DNA from: Sphingobium_A sp965228065
GTDB taxonomy: Bacteria; Pseudomonadota; Alphaproteobacteria; Sphingomonadales; Sphingomonadaceae
Reading direction: 5' to 3'
DNA: 64,000 bases
Assembly: GCA_965228065.1 (NCBI GenBank)
Contig: OZ245788.1
Location: 806,001-870,000, forward strand
The position numbers and the translations under genes are program-made. The notes beneath the pieces were generated by a model. The model did not search any database and had not been told where the DNA came from. It saw only the letters and a program-made list of their open reading frames with translations. Below, piece after piece: positions 34,914-43,373 of this stretch; the stretch's first letter is position 1; the number at the start of each line of letters is the position of its first letter.

Positions 34914-36061
34914 CGGGCTTCAAGGATCGCACCGCGATCGTCGGCATCGGCCAGACGCGGTTCGCGAAGATGCTGCCCGAAACCGAGCTGCAACTTGCCT
35001 GTATCGCGATCCGCGCCGCGCTCGACGATGCCGGCATCGCGCCGGACGAGGTGGACGCGCTGGGGTGCTTCACCCAGGAAACCACGCCGGAATTCGAGAT
35101 CGCCCGTAATCTGGGCTTCGGCGAACTGCATTTCTTCAGCCAGGTCGCGCATGGCGGCGGCGCGATCTGCGGCGCGATCGGGCAGGTCTGCGCGGCGATC
35201 GCGCTCGGCATCGCCCAGGTCGGTGTCGTGTGGCGATCGCGCAAGCGCGGCGATCCGTCGAAACGCCAATGGGCCGGGGTCCAGCCGCGCATCGACGATC
35301 ACTGGAAATGGTCGCGCCCGCACGGCCTGTCGCGACCCGCCGACGAGGTCGCGATGCTCATGCGCCGCTACATGCACGATCATGGCGCCACCCGCGAAGA
35401 TCTGGCGGGCGTGGCGCTGACGCAGCGCGCCTATGCCAATACCAATCCCGATGCGCTGATGCGCGACAAGCCGCTGGACCTGAACGCCTATCTCGATGCG
35501 CGGATGATCGCCGATCCGCTCTGCCTGTTCGACAATTGCCTGGAAAGCGATGGCGCGATCGCGATCGTCATCACCAGCGCCGAACGTGCGCGCGACCTGC
35601 GCCACAAGCCGGTGCTCGTCCACGCCTTTTCACAGGGGATGAGCCGCGAGCATCAGTTGATGACCGACTATCACGGGCCGGATCCCTTCCTGTCCTCCTC
35701 GGCCGCGACCGCACGCAATCTCTGGCGGCAGTCCGACATTGTGCCCGCCGACATCGATGTCGCGCAGATCTACGACGCCTTTTCGCCGCTCGTCCTGTTC
35801 TCGCTGGAGAATTACGGGTTTTGCGGGCGCGGCGAAGCGGCGCGCTTCGTCGCCGCCGGCGAAACCGGCCGGGGCGGACGCCTGCCCGTCAACACGGCGG
35901 GCGGCAGCCTGTCGGAAGTCTATCTGCACGGCGTCAATCTGGTGACGGAGGCGGTCCGGCAATTGCGCGGCACCGCGATCAATCAGGTCGCGGACGCCGC
36001 GAACTGCCTGGTGAGCAGCTGCGACAGCACGCCCAATGGCGCGCTGATCCTGCGGCACTGA
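34910..36061 (+). CDS. Thiolase-fold protein, candidate Ltp2-like retro-aldolase
   Basis: A 383-residue SCP2-thiolase-like protein. The nucleophile Cys of thiolases is missing: the segment at residues 79-90 reads VAHGGGAICGAI, with no Cys at the expected place. Instead it keeps Tyr288 (IYDAFSP) and Tyr338 (SEVYLHG), 50 residues apart, like Tyr294 and Tyr344 reported for the steroid aldolase Ltp2. It may therefore cleave a C-C bond by retro-aldol chemistry with its DUF35 partner at 29116-29583. The GTG start overlaps the preceding stop. Confidence 0.75.
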   Translation: MTGFKDRTAIVGIGQTRFAKMLPETELQLACIAIRAALDDAGIAPDEVDALGCFTQETTPEFEIARNLGFGELHFFSQVAHGGGAICGAIGQVCAAIALGIAQVGVVWRSRKRGDPSKRQWAGVQPRIDDHWKWSRPHGLSRPADEVAMLMRRYMHDHGATREDLAGVALTQRAYANTNPDALMRDKPLDLNAYLDARMIADPLCLFDNCLESDGAIAIVITSAERARDLRHKPVLVHAFSQGMSREHQLMTDYHGPDPFLSSSAATARNLWRQSDIVPADIDVAQIYDAFSPLVLFSLENYGFCGRGEAARFVAAGETGRGGRLPVNTAGGSLSEVYLHGVNLVTEAVRQLRGTAINQVADAANCLVSSCDSTPNGALILRH

Positions 36062-36074
36062 ACGGAGAAGGAAC

Positions 36075-36488
36075 ATGGTCGTCAAACTGGCGAGGGACAG
36101 CATCGATCTCGGCATCGTCACCGCCAATGAGGATGCGATGATCGGCTTCTATCACGGCTTGCTCGGCCTGCCGCTGGCCGGGACGGTGACATTGCCCGAT
36201 GGCGCGCGGATCCGCCGGATCGGCTGCGGGCAATCGACACTTCGCCTCTATATTCCGCCGGCACCGCCCCGGCCGGCCGCCGATGCGGGGTGGTCGGCCG
36301 TCGCCGGCCTGCGCTATTGCGCGATACTGATCGACAACCTCGCCACGGTGATCGATGAATGCGCCCGGGCGGGAACGAGGATCGTCCAGCATATCGTGGA
36401 GCCCCGTCCCGGCGTGCGGGCAGCGCTTATCGCCGATCCGGACGGCAATATCATCGAATTGATGCAGATCGGGGATGGAGGGGAATGA
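36075..36488 (+). CDS. VOC-family protein (glyoxalase/dioxygenase fold)
   Basis: A 137-residue single VOC unit (IDLGIVTANEDAMIGFYHGL; the C-terminal DPDGNIIELMQI). The Glu in IIELMQ is at the usual metal position. It may be a lactoylglutathione-lyase-like epimerase or a ring-cleavage enzyme; the reaction is not apparent. AACGGAGAAGG precedes the ATG, and its stop overlaps the next gene. Confidence 0.72.
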   Translation: MVVKLARDSIDLGIVTANEDAMIGFYHGLLGLPLAGTVTLPDGARIRRIGCGQSTLRLYIPPAPPRPAADAGWSAVAGLRYCAILIDNLATVIDECARAGTRIVQHIVEPRPGVRAALIADPDGNIIELMQIGDGGE

Positions 36489-37186
36489 TGTCCGGCAAGA
36501 CACTGGTGATCACGGGCGGCAGCCGCGGCATCGGTCATGCGACCGCCAGCCGTTTCTCCGAGGCCGGCCACGCAATCGTGAACCTGTCACGCTCACCCGC
36601 CGCACTTCCCGGCGTCACCGATATCGCCGTCGATTTCGCCGACCCGGCATGGCCGGAGGCCGCGGTTGCCCCCTTGCGCGCAGCGATCGGGGACAGCGCC
36701 ACCATCTGCCTGATCCACAACAGCGCCTTGCAGGTGCCGGGCGACACCGCCGAGATCGATATCGCCGGCTTGCGTCGCTCGCTGGAGATCAACGTCGTCG
36801 CGCCGGCCGCACTCAACCGGATCGTGCTGCCGCTGATGCGGCCGGGCTCGTCGATCCTGTATGTGGGATCGACGCTCAGCCAGCGCGCCACGCGCGGCAT
36901 GGCCGCCTATGCCACGAGCAAGCACGCGGTGGCGGGGCTGATGCGCAGCACCGCGCAGGATCTGGCCGGAACCGGAATCCACACCGCCTGCATCTGTCCC
37001 GGCTTCACCAACACCGAGATGCTGCAAAGCTATGGCGGCGCGGCGCTGAGCCATCTCGCGTCGCTGGTCACGCAAAAGCGCCTGATCGCCCCCGAAGAGA
37101 TTGCCGAACTGCTGTTCCACGCCGCGAACAATCCGGTGGTGAACGGATCGATGATCCAGGCCGATCTCGGCTTCATCGAACCCTGA
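36485..37186 (+). CDS. Short-chain dehydrogenase/reductase
   Basis: A 233-residue SDR with TGGSRGIGHATASRF, and the active site in YVGSTLS and AAYATSKHAVAG. It is shorter than classical SDRs, but complete in the catalytic part. It may oxidise a steroid hydroxyl such as the 17-beta-hydroxyl (17-beta-HSD type), one of three SDR candidates in the cluster. It is the last gene of the long operon. Confidence 0.82.
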   Translation: MMSGKTLVITGGSRGIGHATASRFSEAGHAIVNLSRSPAALPGVTDIAVDFADPAWPEAAVAPLRAAIGDSATICLIHNSALQVPGDTAEIDIAGLRRSLEINVVAPAALNRIVLPLMRPGSSILYVGSTLSQRATRGMAAYATSKHAVAGLMRSTAQDLAGTGIHTACICPGFTNTEMLQSYGGAALSHLASLVTQKRLIAPEEIAELLFHAANNPVVNGSMIQADLGFIEP

Positions 37187-37218
37187 AAGAGGGCCGCGCG
37201 AGATGGAATTCCAAAATA

Positions 37219-37233
37219 CGACTTTAATGTGAG
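37219..37233. promoter_or_regulatory. Recurrent CTCRCATT-type motif upstream of the TetR gene
   Basis: The reverse complement reads CTCACATTAAAGTCG. It lies in the 161-bp gap before the regulator gene at 37348, as expected for an autoregulated repressor. Compare 21413, 24771, 41685 and 46212. Confidence 0.5.
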
Positions 37234-37347
37234 CTTTTTTCAGTTTTAATGATCTCCTGTCGGAGACCGTGCAGATTCGGGCGAAACCGGACGCTTCCGA
37301 TCGGCGGAACCAGGATGTTCCGTCACCGCAACAGGAGGGAAGCCGTG

Positions 37348-37968
37348 ATGGAGCATCAGATTGTAGAACTCTCGCCGCGCAAGGTTCCGCAGCAGCCAAG
37401 GGCGCAGTTCACCGTCGACTGCATCCTGGGCGCCGCCAAGTCGATCATCATCAAGAGCGGCTACGACGCCGCCACCACCAACCATATCGCCGAGGTCGCC
37501 GGCGTCAGCATCGGCTCGCTCTACCAGTATTTCTCCAGCAAGGAGGCGATCGCTGCGGCGCTCGTCGAAAACGCGGTATCGATGGCGACCGAGGTGCTGC
37601 GCGACTGCATCCTCGCCAATATGGGCAGGCCGCTGCCCGAGGCGATCCGGACGATCATCGCGGTGATCCTGGAAACCCGGCGCGAGCATAATTTCATCTT
37701 CATGCTGCTGCCGCGCCAGGTGCCGAAGCTCGGCCGGCTGTCACGCAGCGTGACCACCGAGAAATTCCTCTACAACACGGTGCGCAATTTCTACCACCAG
37801 CATCGCGAAGAGATCATGGTGGAGGATCTGGAGATCGCCATGTTCGTCGCCCAGCACCTCGTGGTGGGCAGCATCGACGCCTATCTCGAGGACAATTCGA
37901 TCCTCATCACCGACGAACAGCTGGTCGATCATATCGCCGACGCGGTCGTCAAATATCTCACAAAATAG
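37348..37968 (+). CDS. TetR-family regulator, candidate repressor of the edc-like cluster
   Basis: About 206 residues. The HTH reads IIIKSGYDAATTNHIAEVAG and VSIGSLYQYFSSKEAIAAAL. The ATG at 37348 is preceded by AGGAGGGA; upstream in-frame starts lack this. It is the only regulator in the 18.9-48.4 kb block. EdcR, a TetR-family estrogen-responsive repressor in C. tardaugens, is the functional analogue; the recurrent CTCRCATT motif, also found before this gene, could be its site. Confidence 0.82.
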   Translation: MEHQIVELSPRKVPQQPRAQFTVDCILGAAKSIIIKSGYDAATTNHIAEVAGVSIGSLYQYFSSKEAIAAALVENAVSMATEVLRDCILANMGRPLPEAIRTIIAVILETRREHNFIFMLLPRQVPKLGRLSRSVTTEKFLYNTVRNFYHQHREEIMVEDLEIAMFVAQHLVVGSIDAYLEDNSILITDEQLVDHIADAVVKYLTK

Positions 37969-37982
37969 ACCGGAGGTACCGG

Positions 37983-39173
37983 GTGGATTTCAATTTCGAC
38001 GCGGATCAACAGGCATTCATCGGCGAAGTCCGCGCGTTCCTGGACGAGGTCAGGCAATGGCCGGATGCGGCCGACATCATGTGCCCCGAACGGGAATCGG
38101 ATTCGATCCTGGCCGACACCCCTGCGCGCAAGGCGTTCAACCGTGAGCTGGCGCGGCGCGGCTATCTCGGCCTCTCCTGGCCCCGCGAATATGGCGGACA
38201 GGGCCGGCCCGGCATCTACGAGTATCTGCTCAACGAGGAATTGTCGCGCGTCGGCGCCCCGCTGATCGGCAAGGGCGTGGGCTGTGTCGGGCAAACGCTG
38301 ATCCGGCACGGCTCCGACACGCTCAAGCGCGAATTCCTGCCGCGCATCCTGAAGGCGGAGGTGGAGTTCGCGCTGGGCTATACCGAGCCGCATGCCGGAT
38401 CGGATCTCGCAGCACTCAGACTGCGCGCCGATCGCGTCGAAAATGGCTGGATGCTCAACGGCCAGAAGATGTTCACGACATCTGCGCATTTCGCCAACTG
38501 GTACTGGCTGGCCGCGCGCACCGATTTCGACGCGCCGAAGCACAAGGGCATCAGCCTGTTCCTGCTGCCGATGGACCAGCCCGGCATCACCATCCATCCG
38601 ATCGAGACGATGGGCGAGCATGTGACCAACCAGGTGTTCATCGACAATGTCTTCGTCAGCGACGACTATGTCGTGGGCGAGGTCAACAAGGGCTGGACCT
38701 ATATCTGCGAGGCGCTCGATTATGAGCGTTTCACCTTCTACACGTTCAGCCCGCTCGAAGAGAAGCTGAAGGCGCTGCGCACCATGCTGTGCGCTGAAAG
38801 CGACGACCGTCCCGCGATCGCGGCACGCCCGCATGTCCGCCGGAAACTGGCCCGCCTGACCGCCGATGTGGAACTGTCGAAGATGCTGCAACGCCGGGTG
38901 ATCTACGCCTCTTCGCAAGGGGGCGTGCCGACGGTCGAGGCCGCGATGTGCAAGCTCTACAGCACCGGCCTTCACCAGCGGCTGGCCGATTTCGCGCTGG
39001 ACAGCCTGGGTGCGGACGGCCTGCTTCACAAAGCCGATACGCAGGCGCCGGCCGCCGGCAAATGGGAATGGTCCTATCGCGCGACCGCGCTCGACACGAT
39101 CGGCGCGGGATCCTCGGAGATCCAGAAGAACATCATCGCCCGTCGTGAGCTCGGCCTGCCGCTACGCTTCTAA
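37983..39173 (+). CDS. Acyl-CoA dehydrogenase
   Basis: A 396-residue flavoprotein starting at GTG (MDFNFDADQQAFIGEVRAF). FALGYTEPHAGSDLAALRLR is the FAD-binding strand motif, and the C-terminal DTIGAGSSEIQKNIIARREL belongs to the second helical domain. It likely introduces a double bond into a CoA ester of ring origin. It follows the TetR gene by 14 bp and ends 2 bp before the convergent CoA-transferase gene, leaving no room for a separate terminator. Confidence 0.87.
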   Translation: MDFNFDADQQAFIGEVRAFLDEVRQWPDAADIMCPERESDSILADTPARKAFNRELARRGYLGLSWPREYGGQGRPGIYEYLLNEELSRVGAPLIGKGVGCVGQTLIRHGSDTLKREFLPRILKAEVEFALGYTEPHAGSDLAALRLRADRVENGWMLNGQKMFTTSAHFANWYWLAARTDFDAPKHKGISLFLLPMDQPGITIHPIETMGEHVTNQVFIDNVFVSDDYVVGEVNKGWTYICEALDYERFTFYTFSPLEEKLKALRTMLCAESDDRPAIAARPHVRRKLARLTADVELSKMLQRRVIYASSQGGVPTVEAAMCKLYSTGLHQRLADFALDSLGADGLLHKADTQAPAAGKWEWSYRATALDTIGAGSSEIQKNIIARRELGLPLRF

Positions 39174-39175
39174 GG

Positions 39176-40402
39176 CTAATCCAGCGCCGCCAGCAGGGCG
39201 CGGCGCTGTTCGGGGGCCGCGACCGCGACGATCGCGCGTGCCCTTTCATCCGCATCCTTGCCGCGCAGGTCGGCGGCGCCGTGCTCGGTGACGATGATGT
39301 CGACGTCATGCCCCGCCACGCTGACCGGACCATCGGCCCCGAGCCGCGCGACGATGCGCGAGCGCCCGTTCGCCATTGCGGGGAGCGCGATGATCGACAG
39401 CCCGCCCCGCGAGCGATGCGCCGCCGCCGCGAAATCCGGCAGGCCGCCGCGCGCGCTCACAGCGCGGGCGCCCGCCCGTTCCGCATTGACCTGACCGGAC
39501 AGGTCGACCTCCAGCGCCGAGTTCACCGCGACAAACCCGTCGATCGCGGCGAGCGTGGAAAAACCATGGGTATGGGCGATCGGGCGCAGCACGATGCCCG
39601 GCTGGCCATCGAGCCAATGCTGGAAGGCGCGCGATCCGACGATCGTGGCGCAGCAGACGGGGCTGTCGGGATCGAGCGCGCCCGCGTCCATCAGGGTGCG
39701 CAGCGGATCGCTCAACAGGCCCGAATGGAGACGCAGCCGGCGCCGTCCCGTGAGGCGCGCGAAGACGCGGGCAGGTATCCGGCCGATCCCCGCCTGCACG
39801 GTGTCGCCGTCGCGGATCAGCCGCGCGACATGATCGGCGATCGCATCGGTCGCCGGGTCGCTGCCGTCCGCAGCCTCATGGGCCGCCGGCGCCGCCGGGC
39901 CATCGCGGACGACATGGGTGAAGGCGTCCAGCGCGAACGCCTGACCGCCGGGAAGGACGGGCATATCGGTATGGATCAACGCGACCCGGCATGAGGCGAT
40001 CGCCATCGCGGCTTCGAAGAATTCGGCGCAAAGCCCGGTCGAGACCATGCCAGCGCGATCCGGCGGGCTGACCGGAACGAACAGGATATCCGGTGCGAAC
40101 CGGCCGATCTCGCCGGTGATGCCCGAATAGGTCGCGCAAAGCTGCCGATAGCGCGCCGGCCCGTCGCGCCCGGCGGGAAAGAAGCCGGTGACGTCGCCGG
40201 CGGCCCGGAGCGTCGGCCCGGCAAAACGGTTCAGCCCAGATACGAACGAGGTCAGCACGGAGAGATGGGCGAAGGCCGCCGGCCGCGATTCCGCCAGGGC
40301 ATGCAGCGCCAGCGGCTCGCCGCTCGTGCCGGGCAGGAACAGCCTTTCGGCGCGCGACAGCAGTGCCGGCACGGCGTCGAGGCCGATCTGCTTCACTGCC
40401 AT
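39176..40402 (-). CDS. Acetyl-CoA hydrolase/CoA-transferase family protein
   Basis: A 408-residue protein with the family signature VNSALEVDLSGQVNAE near the catalytic Glu and the C-terminal VTEHGAADLRGK. It would move CoA between carboxylates, for example activating a steroid-derived acid at the cost of acetyl- or succinyl-CoA, or hydrolyse a CoA ester. It is downstream of the P450 gene with 12 bp between and probably forms one transcript. Confidence 0.83.
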   Translation of the reverse strand: MAVKQIGLDAVPALLSRAERLFLPGTSGEPLALHALAESRPAAFAHLSVLTSFVSGLNRFAGPTLRAAGDVTGFFPAGRDGPARYRQLCATYSGITGEIGRFAPDILFVPVSPPDRAGMVSTGLCAEFFEAAMAIASCRVALIHTDMPVLPGGQAFALDAFTHVVRDGPAAPAAHEAADGSDPATDAIADHVARLIRDGDTVQAGIGRIPARVFARLTGRRRLRLHSGLLSDPLRTLMDAGALDPDSPVCCATIVGSRAFQHWLDGQPGIVLRPIAHTHGFSTLAAIDGFVAVNSALEVDLSGQVNAERAGARAVSARGGLPDFAAAAHRSRGGLSIIALPAMANGRSRIVARLGADGPVSVAGHDVDIIVTEHGAADLRGKDADERARAIVAVAAPEQRRALLAALD

Positions 40403-40414
40403 CGCCCGCCTCGC

Positions 40415-41596
40415 TCAGCGGGGACGGAAACGGATCGGCACCGAATTGAAGCCTTGCAGGAACTCCCCGACAATGCGGCGGCATCCGTCACGATCAACCT
40501 CGAACGCGTCGATCGCGCCCATCATCTCCTCGATCAGGATGCGCCCTTCGAGCCGGGCGAGATGCTGGCCAAGGCAGAAGTGCAGGCCCGTGCCGAAGGA
40601 CAGGTTCCGTCGCTGGACGCGACGGATGTCGAAGCGGTTGGGATCGGCGAACTCACGTTCGTCGCGACAGGCGGCCGCATAGAGGAACAGCACCGATTGC
40701 CCCGCGCGCATCGTCTCGCCATGGAGCGTCCGGTCGCGCACCAGCCGGCGACCGAGCAGGTTGGTCGGCTGGTCGAACCGTACGGCTTCCTCGAAAGCGC
40801 TGGCGGCGAGCGACGGATCGTCACGCAATGCCGAAAGCTGGTCGGGGTTCCGGTCGAGCTGGTAGATGCACCCCGCCACCGACAGCGGCACCGTATCCGA
40901 TCCGGTGATGATCATCGCGAAGATGTTGAAGAAAAGCTGATCGACACTCAGCCCCTCGTCGAAACCGGCGTTGAGCCAGGCGACGATATGGCTGTGTTCG
41001 GCCGGCGGCGAACGGCGATATTGCTCGATCAGCCCGACGATATAGCCATGCGCCTCGGCAAAGGCGCGGGCACCCGCTTCGGTGGTTCCGCGCACCCCCG
41101 GCTCGCGCGCGTAGAAGCGGTCGATACAGTCGCGGATCCGCAACACCTCCTCGATGCGCAGGCCGACGAACGCGGCGATGATCTCCAGCGCGGTGCGGCT
41201 GGCGAGGCGATGGACGTCGAGCTGCCCTTCCTCCAGCATCGGCGCCATCAACCGGCGGACGACCTGGCGGACATGGTCGTCGATCGTCGCGATCTTGTCC
41301 TTGGTATAAGCGCGCGCGATCAGGTTGCGGTGTTTCGCATGCTGGGGCGGGTCCATGAACAGGAACACCGCAGGCGGCGGATCGGGGGAGAGGAACAGCG
41401 CATCGGTCGACGTGCCGTGGCTGGCGGTGAAGGAGTCGCGGTCCATGCTCGCCTGCCAGACATCCTCGAAGCGCGACAGCGCCCAGCAATCGAGATCCTC
41501 GATATAACAGGCCGGCGCCTCGTCCTGCATCCGGGCATAGGTCGGCCAGGGATCGGCCCACAGCGCCTCGCTATAGGGGGAATAATCGATAGCCAT
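40415..41596 (-). CDS. Cytochrome P450, candidate A-ring hydroxylase (edcA/oecB-like)
   Basis: A 393-residue soluble P450. I-helix MIITGSDTVPLSV, ExxR in EEAVRFDQPTN, and the haem loop LSFGTGLHFCLGQHLARLEG with ligand Cys341 are present. In the 4,5-seco estrogen pathway a P450 hydroxylates estrone at C-4 to give the catechol that the extradiol dioxygenase cleaves; this gene is the natural candidate because it shares the cluster and the upstream motif at 41685. Another hydrophobic substrate cannot be excluded. Its redox partners are not in the window. Confidence 0.87.
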   Translation of the reverse strand: MAIDYSPYSEALWADPWPTYARMQDEAPACYIEDLDCWALSRFEDVWQASMDRDSFTASHGTSTDALFLSPDPPPAVFLFMDPPQHAKHRNLIARAYTKDKIATIDDHVRQVVRRLMAPMLEEGQLDVHRLASRTALEIIAAFVGLRIEEVLRIRDCIDRFYAREPGVRGTTEAGARAFAEAHGYIVGLIEQYRRSPPAEHSHIVAWLNAGFDEGLSVDQLFFNIFAMIITGSDTVPLSVAGCIYQLDRNPDQLSALRDDPSLAASAFEEAVRFDQPTNLLGRRLVRDRTLHGETMRAGQSVLFLYAAACRDEREFADPNRFDIRRVQRRNLSFGTGLHFCLGQHLARLEGRILIEEMMGAIDAFEVDRDGCRRIVGEFLQGFNSVPIRFRPR

Positions 41597-41684
41597 ATTC
41601 AGTCCTCATCCCGAGATCGCCGCGACGGTCGCTCATGCGGCGGGGGTCTTTCCGGCAGAGTATCAGAGCGCATCGGCCGGGCAC

Positions 41685-41699
41685 CTCGCATTGGGCTCA
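41685..41699. promoter_or_regulatory. Recurrent CTCRCATT-N3-CTC motif upstream of the P450
   Basis: CTCGCATTGGGCTCA lies 89 bp before the P450 start and overlaps the last codon of the crotonase gene, so the P450-transferase pair likely has its own promoter inside a leftward gene series. Confidence 0.6.
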
Positions 41700-42488
41700 T
41701 TTCCGGTTCGGTGACGCCAGCCGCGCGAGCAGATCGCGGGTCTCTTCACTCGCCAGGCGTTCGGAGAGCCGGTCCATCTCAGTCGCCATGATCTCCGCGA
41801 TGTCATGTCGCTTCGGCGCGCGCATCAGCGCACGGCTCGCCGCCAGCGCCGCCGCGGGCAAAGCGGCGAGCCGTTCGACCGTTGCGCGTGCATGTGCATC
41901 TGGAGATCCATCAGCGACGCATTCGGTGACGAGGCCGATGTCGAGCGCGTCCGCCGCATCCATGGGATCGCCGAGCAGCAACCACCGCGCGGCACGAGCA
42001 TGGCCCGCCATGCGCGGCAGCAGATAGGAGGAGGCGAATTCGGGCACGAGCCCCAGCCGCGTGAACGGCAAATGGAAGCGCGTGCCCGGCGCGCAATAGA
42101 CCAGATCGAAATGCAGCAGCATTGTCGCGCCGATGCCCACGGCATTGCCTGCGACCGCCGCGACCAAAGGCTTGGGGCAATCGAGCAGCGCGGTCATGAA
42201 GCGATAGCCGGGGCGCTCGTCCCTCGGCAGGTGGCGCACCCGTTCGAAACCGGCGGCATCATTGCCCGCGCAAAAACAGGGGCCGGCCGCCGTGACCAGA
42301 ATGGCCCTGATCGCATCATCCGCCGATGCCGCCGTGATCGCCGCGCGCATGCCGTCATACATGGCCGGGGTGAGCGCGTTGCGCGCCGCCGGCCGGTCCA
42401 GCCGGATATGCAGGATCGCGCCCGCCCGATCGATCGCCAGCCCATCGGGTTCGGGTGCCGGCTCAGGCCGCAATGTGGAAACCGCCAT
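41697..42488 (-). CDS. Enoyl-CoA hydratase/isomerase family protein
   Basis: A 263-residue crotonase: LDRPAARNALTPAMYD, AAGPCFCAGNDAAGFE and VAGNAVGIGATMLLHFDLVY. The start at MAVSTLRPEPAPEPDGLAID is chosen; it overlaps the end of the SDR gene by 26 bp. A start 13 codons further upstream is open but improbable. Fourth crotonase of the block. Confidence 0.84.
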   Translation of the reverse strand: MAVSTLRPEPAPEPDGLAIDRAGAILHIRLDRPAARNALTPAMYDGMRAAITAASADDAIRAILVTAAGPCFCAGNDAAGFERVRHLPRDERPGYRFMTALLDCPKPLVAAVAGNAVGIGATMLLHFDLVYCAPGTRFHLPFTRLGLVPEFASSYLLPRMAGHARAARWLLLGDPMDAADALDIGLVTECVADGSPDAHARATVERLAALPAAALAASRALMRAPKRHDIAEIMATEMDRLSERLASEETRDLLARLASPNRK

Positions 42489-43236
42489 CGACCGAGAGAT
42501 GCTGGCCGGTGATGTAGCTGGCGGCATCAGTCAGGAAAAACCATGTCGCGGGCGCCACTTCGGCCGCATCGCAGAAACGGCCCAGCGGGATCTGGCGCAG
42601 ATAGCGGTCGCGGAATTTCTCGGTGCGGATGGTGTCGGTCATCGGCGTTTCGACGACGCCGTAGCAGATGCTGTTCACGGTGATGCCGTGGCGCGCCCAT
42701 TCGCGCGCCGCACTCATGGTGAGGCCGAGCACCCCCGATTTGGCGGCGCCATAATTGATCTGGCCGATCGTTCCCCGGCGCCCGGCGTCGGATGAGATGT
42801 TGACGATCCGGCCAGGCACGGGATCGCCGCGACCGGCCCTGTCGATCAGCCTACGGCCGACCGCGCGCAGGCAGAGGAATGCCCCGGTCAGGTTGACGTC
42901 GATCACCTGCTGCCAGGTGGCGAGTTCCATCTCGTGCGCCATCGCCGCGCGGACGATGCCGGCATTGTTGATCAGCCCGTGCAGGTCGCCGAAGCGCGCC
43001 ACGGCCTGCTCCACCATCGCCTCCACCTCGTGCTCGACCGCGACATTCGCGGCCAGCGCCATCAATCTTGGATTCGCGATCTCGGCGGCTGCCTGATCGA
43101 GCAGCGCCGTGTTGACATCGACCATCACGACATTGGCACCGCGTGACAGGCCGAATTCGACCAGGGCGCGGCCGACGCCCTGCGCGCCGCCGGTGACGAT
43201 ATAAGTGCGGCCATCCAGCCGATAGGGTTCACTCAT
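42463..43236 (-). CDS. Short-chain dehydrogenase/reductase
   Basis: A 257-residue classical SDR with YIVTGGAQGVGRALVEFGLS, LINNAGIV and the Tyr-Lys pair in INYGAAKSGVLG; the C-terminal ITGQHLSVDGGFHIAA is the standard ending. It would act on a hydroxyl or keto group of a pathway intermediate, for example as a 17-beta- or 3-hydroxy dehydrogenase. It leads the short leftward SDR-crotonase unit. Confidence 0.86.
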   Translation of the reverse strand: MSEPYRLDGRTYIVTGGAQGVGRALVEFGLSRGANVVMVDVNTALLDQAAAEIANPRLMALAANVAVEHEVEAMVEQAVARFGDLHGLINNAGIVRAAMAHEMELATWQQVIDVNLTGAFLCLRAVGRRLIDRAGRGDPVPGRIVNISSDAGRRGTIGQINYGAAKSGVLGLTMSAAREWARHGITVNSICYGVVETPMTDTIRTEKFRDRYLRQIPLGRFCDAAEVAPATWFFLTDAASYITGQHLSVDGGFHIAA

Positions 43237-43256
43237 GCGGAAAATCCTGTGACCAG

Positions 43257-43363
43257 AGCGCCTCCCGAAAAAGTGGGGACCGGTTTTTCGACTAGGAAGC
43301 GCTCAAGATATTGGTTGAGAGCCTTATCCGGCAGGGCGATTCCGCCCTGCCGGATAAGGCTCT
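43257..43363. repeat. Intergenic repeat with 21-bp perfect inverted repeat
   Basis: AGAGCCTTATCCGGCAGGGC (from 43318) pairs perfectly with the second arm 43343-43363 around a 4-base loop. Just before it are AGAGCGCC and AAGCGCTC. It separates the thiolase gene from the SDR gene on the same strand, so it may terminate the thiolase transcript; the palindrome quality also suggests a mobile or REP-like element. Confidence 0.65.
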
Positions 43364-43373
43364 AGGTTCAAGC

